From positions 5,828,001 through 5,892,000 of the forward strand of contig JAMPIQ010000001.1 in the NCBI GenBank assembly GCA_024699855.1: DNA of 64,000 bases, in the 5' to 3' direction. This DNA comes from Aphelenchoides besseyi. Taxonomy: Eukaryota > Nematoda > Chromadorea > Rhabditida > Aphelenchoididae. The notes beneath the pieces are model-generated. The model ran no database searches, was not told the origin of the DNA, and was given only the letters and a program-made list of their open reading frames with translations. This document shows, piece after piece, positions 22,367-34,338 of the stretch; the stretch's first letter is position 1; each line of letters starts with the position of its first letter. Both the position numbers and the translations under genes were made by a program.

Positions 22367-23243
22367 TTTACGTACAAAGTTTCTGAACATTTTTTCGTTT
22401 TCAATCACCAGCTCGTCAACAAGACGGCGATGCAAATCACAACGCCAAACGCAACAAATCGCGTTAAAACCCGAAGCTTGAAAGCAAAAAAGAACAATTG
22501 AAAGTTCAAATTTCCTTAATAAAGCAGAATAAATAGACTGAATATGGTAGTAGATACAAACGAGCTGAAACTGCATTCAATCAAATGTAGGTGCGAAAGT
22601 CGTAGTTCACATCTATAGCTCAAAATAGAGATTGATAGTTATACATCAGCATCGCTGTATCATGTTGGTTTAATTGAGTTTTTATCAGCGTCTTAAGAAG
22701 TTTAGATCCTAAACCAGAGATCGTATCCGATCAAAATCTTGGACTAAACAATGTGATTAGCGTTCATCAACAAGGTGATTGTGTTCATTATTGAATACTT
22801 GAAGTTAAATTCAATCGTAATGCATTTGCGAATCTTAAATTCTCTCAAAAAATTGAGTAAATTCAACCTTTCAAGCTCGATCTTTTAGTCAAAATTAAAG
22901 TCTATGTAGAATAGTCATGCACTTGAAACATGAATGTCTTAATTCACTTCGTGTTCTTGGTTCCACAATAAGTAAATGCAGAACATTTTTGAATTTACGA
23001 CAAGAAGCTAAACGCAAAGTCTCTGACTCAACGAACAGCAACATTCGAAGCAATGGAGCAATTAAAAGGTCGCAAATTTACACCTGTCGGTCAATCCTCT
23101 TTACAAATCGTAGTAGTTGGGAAAGAATATAAGTGGCTAAAACCTATTGCATAAATTATTCTCATACCGACAAAACAGGTGAATTGCATAGTCATAGAAA
23201 AGTTAACTTTTCGGACTTTATTTTCATTTACATACTCGTCAAT
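22367..23243. other. Intergenic
   Basis: AT-rich, between the divergent BolA and receptor genes, so it holds both promoters. No RNA gene or repeat was recognised; the open frame at 22917-23132 has no recognisable homology. Confidence 0.4.
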
Positions 23244-24355
23244 ATGGTCAACTTTACGCGGTATGAGTCTTCGTTGTTCACTGTGGCTAATTTGTCTCTC
23301 GGCCTACAACTCTACGTGGTTGCTTTGATTCGACATCGTTCATCTCCCTCAATGTTTCACTATCGCTACTTTCTGACAACTTTTAAGGTAAAGCAACACG
23401 AATACAAGGAAGCTCAAGAGTTCAGATTTGGAACTTAATTTTCACAATTATCGCAACGTTTTTAATAAGGCCGGAACCCTACGAACCATTGGTTGCAGAA
23501 GTATTCAACAAGTTTGTTATATACAGCGGAGAAACTGGAGCAAATCTTATGGTAAGTATTAACGAAGAAATTGTCGTATTCGCTAAGTTGTCTCTTTTAC
23601 CGTACTCCGCAATCAATATTCTTTTAAATCACGTCTACTTGATGATCTATCGGTGAGTTCGAAGACATCAGCCAATCAAGGTACTTTAGATTGTCCGCAA
23701 TTCATGACAACCGATTGGCACGTCAAATATTCTTGTTGTCAAAATGGAAATTCGGAATATTTATTTTATTTCAAGTTATCACGGTTCCTTCCGCTATGAA
23801 TTTCTATAATCTGATTGCTCCAGCACAGATAAGTCTAATTCTGATCATCAGTTGAACGCCCGTTTAGATCGTTGGAATGAACTCCAATGATCGTTTCTAT
23901 ACACGTGAACTTCTGGTTCGAGAGCTTCTACTTAAAGGGCAACCAATTTCTGAGATTTACTTCTTGTACTTTGGCAGCATCTTCGCATCATTAATCCTAA
24001 TTGGTTTTACGTTTGCACACCTTAGAACATTTTCTTCTCCCAATCTTCAACTTCACAAGCAACTCGCAATTCTTTTGACACTGCAAGTAAGTGGACCTTA
24101 ATTTTGCTTAAACTTTAATTTCAGTTGACAACCTTTTTCTCCTACTTTGCTGTCGCTGCACTTCCCGTCAAAGTTCAATTCTTCTTCATACTCGGTTGTG
24201 GAGGTGTGAACTCGGCCTTCACAGTTCTTCTTATCGGTCCATATCGTGATCACATTTACAGGAAACTCATCTTTCCAATTATCTCAAAGGTTCGTGAGCA
24301 TTCCGCAAGTGTTGGTCAAGATGTTCCAATGGTCAATCTGACATCAAATCGATAA
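23244..24355 (+). CDS. Serpentine chemoreceptor, Str superfamily (Srh/Str/Sri-like)
   Basis: Exons 23244-23387, 23426-23551, 23588-23652, 23690-23828, 23868-24086 and 24125-24355 give 307 residues with seven hydrophobic segments. LQLHKQLAILLTLQ before helix 6 and a seventh-helix stretch ending VLLIGPYRDHIY fit the Str superfamily, where LH(K/R)Q and a YR-containing motif after helix 7 are typical. Exact class is unresolved. The intron after exon 4 starts AT rather than GT (CACAG/ATAAGT...TTTAG). If it is retained, an in-frame TGA truncates the receptor. This may be a recently inactivated receptor or a tolerated non-canonical site. Confidence 0.75.
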
Positions 24356-24950
24356 GACAATCAGCCGAATCCATTCGCTTTCAATTCATGTGAAAACGCT
24401 TTCTAACTTTTTCCAATAAAAATCGGCTTTAAATTTACAAGTTTAAAGAAGAACATAGAAATCCAATATACTTACTCAGCAATCACAAACTAAAAGCAGA
24501 AATTAGCAAAACATACCATCAGTTTCTAGAACATTTGTGATCGTTCTATATGTCGTCAATTGCTCATTCATCAGTTCTTTCTGCTGCCTATTATAGTCGA
24601 CTGAATTTAAACGTTGGTCTGCAATTTTCACGTCAATAAACATAAATGCGATCGACACTTTCGAAACTCAATAAATTGCCTCACCTGTGATTCTAATGTC
24701 CTCGTCGATTACAACTGATTTGCCTCCAAAAACTACTTGTCTTAGTCCTCTTGACGTATGCCATATACACGTTAATTTCTCAAGAAACACAACATATTCT
24801 GCATTTTTACATTTTCTCTTCAGCCACCTCAGCTATTGCTTGTCTTCACTCTATAATTTCGGATCTTTCATTAGCACTCTATTATTATTTTAACAGTGAA
24901 TCAACGTTTAGTTTTGGCTGAACAGTCACATTGTTGTCGTTGCTTAAAGC
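24356..24950. other. Intergenic
   Basis: No exon recognised; AATAAA at 24415-24420 probably ends the receptor transcript. Confidence 0.4.
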
Positions 24951-25443
24951 CTACTGAGGAGGACGAAACGCGGTCAACTTGGAAATAATAAAAGTTGATG
25001 GCGAAACGGCTGGCAAAGGAATCGAAAGCGTTAGAATGATAGGTACGGGAACGCGAATGTCAATCGATGTTTCAATTGTGATTTTGTTCTTGACTTTGAA
25101 TTCTTCCAACCACAACGCTTGAAAGTTTGAGACTCCTAGCATGCAAGCAAACCTTCTTGCCACTTCCTAAGCCACTAATATCGTTAAATCAATGAAACTA
25201 GCTAACCTGTGCAAGATCATTTGTGACTTTTTTACCTTTCTGCTGTCTGCCATCAATCCACTCTAACATCAGTTTGTTCAATTCGTTATGCTGAAGCTCG
25301 GCAATTCGCCGTTGAATCTCTTGTTTGGTTCCGAGGGTTGTTGGAAAATATATGTTAGCGTACATGACAGCACGACGAATACGATAAGTTCTCTGAATCA
25401 GTTCATCGTAGACTTCGCAGTGATCATCAAAAACGACGCTCAT
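24951..25443 (-). CDS. Small protein with CENP-B/Tc5-type helix-turn-helix
   Basis: Two exons (25207-25443, 24951-25166), with a 40-nt canonical intron, give 150 residues starting MSVVFDDHC. Residues about 66-115, KLMLEWIDGRQQKGKKVTND through EVARRFACMLGVSNFQALWLEEFK, match the pattern of the CENP-B/Tc5 DNA-binding domain: L..W...R..G..V......A......F.A...WLE.F. This domain sits in pogo/Tc5 transposases and in domesticated CENP-B-like proteins. No DDE transposase domain follows; the C terminus is a Pro/Thr/Ser-rich tail. A close relative with a stop lies at 30287-30752. Domestication is one reading and a transposase fragment is the other. Confidence 0.6.
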
Positions 25444-26311
25444 TTGGTACGTTTTGAACAAAGTGATAAATCGAACTAATCGTCAGCTACTTCGTCTGTT
25501 GAACCCAAACATTGAGTTTGTCACGCGAAGAATTCACGCAAAGTTTAGCAGACGCTATGCAATTACACAATAGGTAATCATCTTCGTCTCGAAGTTGCTG
25601 TTCCTCTCAGCATTTAATCCCTGAAAACAAATTCTCAACTCTTTTAGCGTGCTGCAAAGCAACTTAAACTAAAAAAGTGTTCATTTAACTGCAAAAAGAG
25701 TTGGAATCATAAAATCTACAAAGCTATGTGCTTGTTCTAAATGACCAACATTATCGTATGAGTTTACGTGACCTTCAATTGATTGTTCTTCAAACCTACA
25801 GTAATGAACCAACGTGATGCTTTCGGTTTGAAACAAAGAGTTCGATTAGTCCAATACACTTGAATGATCATCTCTACAAAGTTTCTCTGTCAATCTAATT
25901 CATTTATCAGTTGGTGGAAAAGCACTTTTCGACATAAAGGATATGGTTTACCATCTGATAAAAGTGCATAGCAAAAAGCCTCAGTACCGTGTTTGCATTC
26001 AAATTGAAAGTTTTTCTGATAAAGTTATTTATCGCTCAAACTCACGAAGTGACTTGCTCATACTGAACGTAGACCCAATTCTTTGACTATGAAATGTGCC
26101 CATTGAGCACGTAACGACGTTTAAACCCACGTATTTGGTATTTTCACGATTCGTACGTACAATCTGGTTAGATTCCTCAGAAACAGTAAACTTATCTCTA
26201 CAGATTCTTATTCTTAACACGGAAATATTTCCGTGCGAAAGCAATGATCTTCGCTCTGGGATCGTTCGATTCATGCTATCTGCCAATTAAACATCTTGAT
26301 ACTGAAAATTT
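25444..26311. other. Intergenic
   Basis: AT-rich interval upstream of the HTH gene; no further exon, RNA gene or repeat recognised. Confidence 0.4.
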
Positions 26312-26401
26312 TTGAATCTCCTAACGAAAATCGAAAGGCAGATTATTGCTGATCATGAGTTTGCAATGCTCAAGTACTGGCTATCACTAACGTCTTCCCC
26401 A

Positions 26402-26599
26402 CAGTTGCGTTTTCCTTTCTCTTCAATCGATGTAAATTCACACCCGTTTATTTTTCTGACTTGCGTGATTTCAACCACCTATCTGAATCCGTTCGCAACG
26501 ATCATTTTTATCGAAATTTTCAGAAATCTCGTTTTTCAACTCCTTTCTTTCGATTGCTGCGGAGAACCAAAACGAAAATCGTTTCTAAACAAAAGATAA
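26402..26599 (+). pseudogene. Fragment of a serpentine receptor (seventh helix and tail)
   Basis: After a possible acceptor (TCCCCACAG) the frame reads a hydrophobic segment LTCVISTTYLNPFATIIFIE followed by a short basic tail ending KSFLNKR and TAA. The TTYLNP core resembles helix 7 of nematode receptors. No upstream exons with the other six helices were found, so this is most likely a relic. Confidence 0.35.
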
Positions 26600-26602
26600 C
26601 AG

Positions 26603-28162
26603 AATGGAATCATCTTGTTTAGACGCTTACGTGTTCATTAATAACAAACTCATCCGATGATATTATGCTCCACAGGCAATCAATACGTGTTTTATGTTTC
26701 AAGTAAAAGATTTATGAACCTAAATTTTTGATAACTTTGTTGTTACGATCATCAGCACAAACCTTGTAACTGGACACTTACATGCAATAGCTTTGGTTCT
26801 CTTACAATCCCACGGAATCTCCGATTAATCGCTACGACTCTTAAGGTTTCGGAAGCAAACAATTTGGACAACGAAAAGCGTTTGACTAACCAGGTAAGAT
26901 AAGAAAGTCTTCTTCAAAAAACAAGAAGAAACTTCTGAAAGTTGAGACTAAAATTTGTAGTTTTACACGTCAATGTGCATTTCGAAGATGGAAATCGACA
27001 ATGCGTTTGGATACTTAGGAAAACTTCCGATTAACCGTGATTGCTCACAATTTTCGCTTGACGGTCGTTTTTTAGTAATCTTTGAGTATAATATTACCTA
27101 AGTATACAGGACCTGTTTCACAATACGAAAAGGTAATCAACAAAAGTACTTTAATTCCCATGTTCTTTTAGGAAAATTGGTGTGAAGTTCCGGGAGTTTA
27201 TAACAAAAGGAAAGCCGTTAAAATCGAAACATAGCTACTGGATTCAAGGAGCTTTTTCTTTGAATTTGAACACATTATTTGTACATTTTGTTGAAGACAA
27301 TTTGTACGCTTACTTGGGAATTCTTGACATTGATTACGAAAGATCTTCAGGAATTGTTTAACAAGCAATCCACTTTACTTTGCTGGTCACTCGAATTGGA
27401 CTCCTCGATCGTTTCCACTAATATTTGACGACGGATTGATTCTCCAAATGTGGTTTGGATCTAAAGAGCACCATTTCGATATTAGATTGGGATCTGATGG
27501 TCAACTTGAAGCACAAGAATCAACTACTGATCACCATATGATAATCTTCCGTTATTTCGATGGATTTGTCTATGCTTTTTGCAATAATTAGTTGGATAAA
27601 CCGATTGGATTGGCTAAAATTTCAACAGAAACCGGAAAGTAATTCAAGAAAAAACAACCAATTGGAAACTTTTAACAGACGACAGTTACCGGGTATGACC
27701 TGATCCTCTACAAGCTTTTTATTTACTTTAGCACGCTACGTCAACAGAACTCTATTAGGTTGGTAAGAGTTTGTTTGTGTGCAGTTTTAATCGAGTAGAA
27801 TGAGAAACTCGAATTCACACGTTCGATTTGGAGTCCCTGGAACGAAGAAGAACAACCATTAGATTGAGCGATGCTGTTCAAACTCTGCACAATGATGGGA
27901 AAAACAAGTTAATTGTCATCTTGCAAAACAACAAAGTTTATCGATTCGTTTTCAAGTAAGTTAGCAACCACGACTGGTGACAAATCGTTTTAGTCATCCG
28001 GAAAAGCTGTTTGATATAATTTGGCTTGAGTTAAGACGTATCTTCGACTCAAGTTCTTTAGCTTACGATTACATAATAAGTCAGTTGCCAAAAATATTCA
28101 AACCTCAGTGTATTTTTCTACCACTTTTATCAGCTGCAGAGATCAATGAGGAACAAGAATAA
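26603..28162 (+). pseudogene. Degenerate galectin-like gene, probably two carbohydrate-recognition domains
   Basis: Coding blocks separated by plausible introns: 26603-26629, 26676-26700, 26961-27071 (ends DGRFL), 27105-27127, about 27171-27315, about 27360-27590, about 27795-27956 and 27994-28162. The first domain reads WIQGAFSLNLNTLFVHFVED, then HSNWTPRSFPLIFDDG and HHFDIRLGSDGQLEAQE. The second reads FTRSIWSPWNEEEQP, then KLIVILQNNKVYRFVFNHPE and IIWLELRRIF. The order W..EE / F....DG / F.V.N / F.HP.. follows galectin folds. A one-base frameshift between EEEQP and LSDAVQ at about 27864 and a stop after VYAFCNN argue for decay. AATAAA at about 28211 suggests transcription persisted. The galectin assignment is pattern-based and not secure. 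Confidence 0.4.
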
Positions 28163-29191
28163 CAGCTCGGTTCATCAAACGCATAAATCTTGATTGTTCA
28201 TTTTTGTCCAATAAATAACAACATATTGAACGTTTATTCAATTATCAAATGTGACAAATTCTCGACAGATTCATTGTCAATTACAAACTAATTGATATTA
28301 AACAGACAACTGCCTCTGTCATGTTCGTCTTTCTTGTTAGTACGTTTCAGAAACTGCTTGTAGTCATTAGAAGCTGCACGTACTCCTTCGTGATCAGCGA
28401 TCTAAACAAAAAATACATTTGTTTCTATGAAATCACATCTTCCTCGAACTTCTTTCGTCAACTGAAAGTGCGAATTTGGGATTTCGAATTGCACCGTACT
28501 CGTCAATGCGGTTTGATCGAAGTTGCCAGGAATAACTCGAAATACAAGCAATTACCCAGTTTTCAAAACAAACCACAACAACGATCGGGCGTAAGTTAAT
28601 AGGCTAGACAAACTGCCTTCAACGTGTCGAAATTTGCTTTCTGACATTGAACTGTAGACTTTGACAGACGACCAAAGTAGCACCCTTTTTGTTATAACTA
28701 TTATAGCAATTTCAATAACTGGTTCTATTTTTTGAACAAAACTTTAAACTTATTCTTTTAGTCAAACTCAGGCATTCATTCAGAAGGTCCTTAAAAGCAA
28801 TTCCAAGTACATTTTACTTCGTGCTCCTTAGCTGCCCACTTATTTGGTTAATATTCACATTTCTGAAAGCATGCTCTTGTATTTAAACTTCAACCAAACT
28901 GAAAATTAACGAGTGAATTGACGCCAAAGCAAACGATTTCATCGAACCGTTTGAGAGAACAAAGTAGCGCTGCCAATTGCTCGTTCGATTTTCTTGATCG
29001 TTCGTCTTTGCGCTACACAACGACCGATTGTTTTTCGTTTCTGTAGATTTTCATTCTTTGCTCCAAAACAAATGGCAGCGACTGTCTGCGAAGCGCTAAA
29101 CAATTTCGTTTTCTTTTTAGTTTGTTGCGCGAATTAACGACATCGGTCATCCTTGTAACTTCTTTTCAAGGTTTGTTGTTTCCCATTCGCA
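28163..29191. other. Intergenic with a weak minus-strand exon candidate
   Basis: On the minus strand, after a TTTTTGTTTAG acceptor near 28400, a frame reads IADHEGVRAASNDYKQFLKR and ends LFNIN plus stop at about 28293. No upstream exon joins it cleanly in frame. The rest shows nothing. Confidence 0.3.
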
Positions 29192-29911
29192 ATGGAGTCC
29201 ATGGAGTCGACTTGTGCTCGCGGCCACACAATCAAGAGAATGCTCAAAAAGAAATCGGAACTTTTCGGCTTAGAGTCATTTTTGACTTCAAAAGGACAAG
29301 TGATCGAAAGTCGCAAAGCGATGTTTTCTGTGGGACCGTGGTTTTTCTATTTTACGTTGCAATCCGTTGGATATCTGAACAAAGCAGCCGTATATCTTAA
29401 TTGCGATGGAAACGACAATCCTGAGGACTTCGAGTGTAGTGTTTGGGCTATGCAAGACGAGTATCATGTTGGTGGACATCCGCGTAAATGCAATAAGCTG
29501 CTTACTAATTCCAAGTTTTAGTTCAAACGGTTCCTCTCCATTATGGCTATCTAATGATATTCAACGCGCAGCGTCCAGTAAATCTTTTCTTCAAAGTCTA
29601 CTACAAGGGAGAGTGTCCGCTGTGTATCAAGGAAGATGTAAGTGATCGCTGAAAACTTAAAAAACATTCTTAGTTAGGAAATTTTGCTTATAAACGGATC
29701 GCGTGAAGGTGTTTGTCAATGGCAAATCAAGGCTCTACAATTAAAACAGCAATTGCTCGACGAAATGAAAGAAACTCAGCGAATGGAACTAGAAAGCATA
29801 CAGCTCAAAGAAGAATACAATGAAATGCTGCAACAAGTACGTGGACTATAACGACAACAAAATAACAAACATTTTCAGTATACACAACTCACCGCTAACA
29901 ACACAATCTAA
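29192..29911 (+). CDS. MATH-like domain plus coiled coil protein
   Basis: Exons 29192-29483, 29522-29637, 29678-29836 and 29879-29911 give 199 residues. Residues about 45-150 contain WFFYFTLQSVGYLNKAAVYL, CDGNDNPEDFECSVWAM and VNLFFKVYYKG, a beta-rich stretch compatible with a MATH/TRAF-type domain (compare the family pattern of a short beta strand, acidic turn, then W/F-rich strand). Residues about 160-195 (QIKALQLKQQLLDEMKETQR and following) form a coiled coil. C. elegans has many MATH proteins, often with BTB, that act in protein degradation or immunity; no BTB domain is present here. The MATH call is tentative and the gene model is consistent. Confidence 0.6.
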
Positions 29912-30286
29912 ATGCTAAATGAAATTACTGTGATCTCTTCCTAGAATCCTTACCCCGATCTTTTTCAAATGCTTATCAATAAACTTGATCGGCACAAAGT
30001 TATACGTCTGATTCAAATTGATTGGAAATTCTGATTTCTAATGAAAATAATCTCTCTTCAATGAAAACCATCTATGCGTTTTGAATTCAACTCGAAGTCA
30101 GCAAGCAAACAAACTGTTTTCCGAAGAGTCAACTAATGAAATAAGAATATTCATGGTTAACTCAGAAATATTAGCACACCGACTAGATAGTTATTAAGAT
30201 TTAGGTCGCAAAAACTGCTTGACTACAGGTCATAATTTGACGACGTGTTAAAAGTTTGAAAGAAGATAATTAAGAGAAGTAACTAA
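29912..30286. other. Intergenic
   Basis: No feature recognised; AATAAA at about 29978 may end the preceding transcript. Confidence 0.4.
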
Positions 30287-30752
30287 TTGCTATGCAATGT
30301 GAAGATTTCGAACATAACTATAAACAGCGTGACCAAAATAAATGAGATTTTAAGTTGTTCTTCCTACGATCAAGTAATTCGTCAGGCCTTCAAAATTCGC
30401 AGTGTGTTCATGGATGCTGAGGCTGTTGTCAAGCATGAGAAAGCGCTACAAGTGGTTCGAGAGCGTATTGCCGAAATTTGACGCCACAAAATGGACTATC
30501 TGATGCTTGAATACATCGTCCAAAGACGTCAGAAAGGAAAGATAGTCAGGCTAGAGATCGCAAGGGTCGGTTAATTTAAGTTCTTCTTACAATCTCCATC
30601 AGTTTTAGCAAGTGGCTCGTCGAACTGCGTTTTTTTTGCGCTACGATAATTTTCACACCGCGTGGGTGGACGAATTCAAAGGCAGAAATGGCATCACATT
30701 TGAACTGTCAGTTGCAATCAATAATCATGAAGATGCTGATGTGATCCTGTGA
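30287..30752 (+). pseudogene. CENP-B/Tc5-type HTH relic, paralogue of the gene at 24951-25443
   Basis: Two blocks (about 30287-30570 and 30609-30752) align with the minus-strand gene at 24951-25443, for example DYLMLEYIVQRRQKGKIV against NKLMLEWIDGRQQKGKKV, and an intron interrupts the same place in the HTH. At 30479-30481 an in-frame TGA stands where the relative has Gln. After the intron the frame reads QVARRTAFFLRYDNFHTAWV then DEFKGRNGITFE and stops. The opposite strand and similar size point to a dispersed duplicate. Unless the TGA is read through, the HTH is not made from the upstream start. Confidence 0.55.
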
Positions 30753-31528
30753 TATTTATTGTACAATAAACTCCCCTCACATCGAATTTGTTTGTCGTTT
30801 GTCTTAACCGTCATATAACTAATAAATAACTAGCAAAGCTAGTGAACAGCTGACGCCTATTTTTTGAAGTTGATTACGTACAAGAATCTCGCAATCTAAA
30901 GTTTCTCATGGTTCCTTTGTTTCGTCAATCAACTCGCTTCCTCTCATTTGTTAAACCGAATTGTATTTACTTCTTGTCGACTGCCTTCAATGATTTTCGT
31001 TTTTAGTTGAAAAGTTAAACGTAAAAGATAGGGAACTTGTAAACGTCGACTCTCGATGATGCAAATGTGTAATCGCAAACCCTTAGATGTGTAGTCGCTA
31101 GTACGTCTGCGTCCTAATTATTCTTGCCACATTTAAATACTCTTATGCAATCTTTTCATCAACGATTTTGAGTAAAATCAGACCAAAAATCGAAAATCGA
31201 TTTACGTTTCATTTCGTCGAAATATCATTTGGTCCACTTTTGTCATTACACTGTAAACTTTTTTGATCGGATCTCTTGCGTTTCGTTTTTGTTCTGGCGT
31301 TTTCGCGCACTTTGTACTTACCGCCAGGCATACGCATAATCTTTTGTCAAAAATCGTTGCGTCAAAAATTGTCAATCGCGTTCTTTTTTGGCGTTCATTA
31401 TACTCACAATTCACTTGGCAGCGAGATGCGAAGCTCGTCACTTGTCATGATTGTTGGACTTGTTTGTGATGTTTGTATATCGAAAACGACTTTCCTGTTT
31501 AATGTCCAAAAATCTACAAATTTCAGAA
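30753..31528. other. Intergenic
   Basis: No exon recognised. The TTTCAG at 31522-31527 directly before the next gene's start codon fits a spliced-leader trans-splice acceptor. Confidence 0.4.
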
Positions 31529-32199
31529 ATGAATTTGGAACATCACGTACAAAACTCGGCGAAGGTAAACTGATTCCTCGCCTTTTCTCTTCAAGTTGTT
31601 TCAGCTAATAGACTTCTTTCTTCATCGAGAACAAGAAGAACAAAGAGCGTTTGCGCGTTCTATTTTGCACAATGGCGATCCTATGGTGTTATGGCCGGGA
31701 ATGAAGCAAAGAACGTATACTGAAGTGCCAAAAGAATTTCCGATTCAACCGTCGCCATTTCGACCGGATCCGAAACCTGACCCGGTCGTTACACCGTCAT
31801 TATCACCGTTGCTAAAAAAGCGGTCTAATCGGCATCATTGTCAAGATCTCATGCCTTCCGAATCAGACATGACACCAGTGGAACGTATCATGGAGTTTCG
31901 TCGACGACAATTAAAAATCCGCAAACATGTGGGTTTGAATTGCAGGAATTATTATTTCATGTATTTTTTAGTCGCCCATGGAGAGAACGGTTTTGGACCA
32001 AATTCGTGCGGCCGGTCGAATTTCGTACCACGAACTCGAACGACGCACATTCGCAGAAGTTCCATCAACTTCCACAGCAATCGATGAACAAGAGATTGAA
32101 TTTCGTACCGCAATCAATCTTCTAATCGACGATGGACACATAAAACAGGAGTACAGAGAGGGATACGGAGTTTTCTATTCGTTTATTAATCGTCGTTAA
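31529..32199 (+). CDS. Unknown protein with winged-helix-like C terminus
   Basis: Exons 31529-31564, 31605-31928 and 31972-32199 give 195 residues in frame. The middle is Pro-rich with KEFPIQPSPFRPDPKPDP and a run of basic residues. The C-terminal ~75 residues, MERTVLDQIRAAGRISYHEL through FRTAINLLIDDGHIKQEY and a YGVFYSF ending, look like a small helix-helix-helix-beta hairpin (winged-helix) fold, as in DNA-binding or complex-assembly domains; this is fold guessing. A TTTCAG sits 1-2 nt before the ATG, as at nematode trans-spliced starts. No family is recognised. Confidence 0.65.
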
Positions 32200-34338
32200 A
32201 TTGTTGTCCGTTGATAACATAAATTTCATTTCATTCCCAAACTTATTCGATTTCGATAAGTCAAACGGCACTTATGAGTAATTTTGACTTAAAATCGCAA
32301 GGTCAATAGAGATCGCATTTTTTGTTTCGTAGAAATTGTTCGATCAGTTAAATTGGTAATCGTTTGGTTTATTGTTATTAGCAGTAATGTCTACCTTGAC
32401 ATATATCGTAGGAGTCTGTTTAAATCGATTAACTTCTTTTGAACAATGAGTTGCATTGTTAGACGCTAGAAGATAGAATAAATTAATGAACGATGTTTTT
32501 TGCATCAAACACTTTACAGTCAACGCTAGTAGTTAAGCACGTTATGTTTATGAACAACAATTGCGTGAAATAATCAGTAACCGAAATATTCTGTAACATA
32601 CGGGAATATCTCACTGCGCTTTTTACTTTCTCTAAAAGTCATAAACAAATAAGTTTACGATGTAAATCTTAGGGTTGCAAAAAACAGAATGTTTATTCAA
32701 CAATCGAAATCAATTTTAGCTAACAGCATAATCAACGACGTAAAGCCCTTAGAGCTTCTGTGTACAACACGTGGTTGGTGTTGTTAAGATTCCAGCAAGC
32801 ATCAGACAACATGAGTAACCTCTTCTCACTGTTTACTCAACGTAATCGATCAGATTTTCGGTTACACTCGATAGATTTTCTTCTTCGAATGTCTGTCTTC
32901 GTTTCAAGGCATCTGGTACCTCGCTGAGCTGAGACAAGGAATCGAAAAGAAACGGCAATCCGAGTGTCGAGTGAGTAAAAATGAATAAATATCATTTGAT
33001 AAACATGCAATTGCGGACAGTAAGTTGTCACCGTTGTAATCAAACTAAGAAATTTGACAAACGTTTGCACATGCTTTTAAATCACGTCTACAAACGTCGA
33101 GAAAATTGAAAGGTTGAGAAAGTCGGCAATTTTGAACATCCGCCCCATGTAAAGAACAGCCCCCTATAGGAAGGAACAACCTCCCACCAGCTGAATCAGA
33201 TATGCAAATTTGGGATTTTTTAACTGGGGGGTTGTTGTTCAGTGGTGAGGGAGTGATCTTCCAAAAAATCGTGGGGAGCTATTCTTCACCCGTTGAGGGG
33301 CTGTTGTGCAGTAGCGCCGAAAAGTTGCTGATGAAAACTGCATTTTTAAAAATATTTTCTTTTTTTCGATTTATATAACAGTATTTTCAAGACTCAAAGT
33401 CTAATGCAAAGCACACGATTCGATGTCCATACCTTCATTTTTTAAATCTGTTAATGAACGATTTAATAGACTACAGAAATATAATTTCGAGTGTTCATAT
33501 TGACCAATCATCTGCGCTGTCACCCTCTGATTGCTCACAAAAACGAAAGAGAAACCCGAATGAGGAAATAGAACGGCCAGTCCAAAAAAAACAAATTATT
33601 TATCAGAACCAAATCAATACGTCAACTTCAATTCAATGTTTAAGTCGATAGGAATAGGGGTTTTACGACTATAAGAACAAGAGAGACGTTTAAATAACTA
33701 ACCAGTCTGAAAATTGAACAGAGATGCTAAATGTGTTGAGAAACTTTTGAGGCTTTTTAACTGGTTAATCTGACGAGAACGAAGAAAATTTGCGTCCATA
33801 AATTGTCGATAAGTCAGAATTAAGTTGTAAATGAATGGTAAATATTCAAGTTGAACTTGAGAGGTGATTTATGGCAATTGCAAAACATCGCAGAAATTAC
33901 ACCCGGAAAGCAAAGACGCCTGAATTGAAGCTGCTGATTGCAAGTTGATGGTTAACACACAGGTTACTTACACCTAACCATAAGTTTATGTCTTATCTGA
34001 AAGCCTTTGGAATAGTGCAATCAACATTTGACAAACATTTACAAGACATTCTAAATGCATTCAATAAGCGAAATAAGTGAATGTGCGGCTAAATCAAAAA
34101 TCGAAATCTTTTAATCAACTTAAAGTTCGCAAACTCGAGAAGAAAGTCAACTTTATTTCAAGAACTTCTTAAAATTACTAGCCAACATACAATTGAACAA
34201 ACGCAACAACTACGGCAATTACCATTGAGTAGTCCGAACCTGAAACCGTTGACTTGACATCGCAATTTTCATGAAAAATTTCGCATATTCATTTTAGTTT
34301 TAACAATCTGAAGTTTTGTTCATTGTAATTCAATCGTG
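32200..34338. other. Long intergenic interval with a GC-rich nested inverted repeat
   Basis: No convincing gene. At 33140-33310 a GC-rich island contains two nested inverted pairs: 33155-33163 with 33297-33305 (AACAGCCCC/GGGGCTGTT, perfect) and 33174-33190 with 33224-33240 (14 of 17 pairs). A short frame at 33454-33651 is Lys/Gln/Ser-rich and unrecognised. Confidence 0.5.
33155..33305. repeat. Nested inverted repeat built from GAACA(A/G)C-CCC units
   Basis: The unit GAACARCcCCC, or its complement, occurs about five times here in both orientations, forming an outer perfect 9-bp and an inner 14/17-bp pairing. It is sharply more GC-rich than its surroundings. It could be a structured RNA, a small foldback element or a protein-binding cluster. 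Confidence 0.5.

Noticed and set aside
23133..23243. Upstream extension of the Str-superfamily receptor frame
   Set aside because: The frame is open upstream but has no ATG before 23244; a receptor N terminus starting MVNFTRYESS fits the family better.
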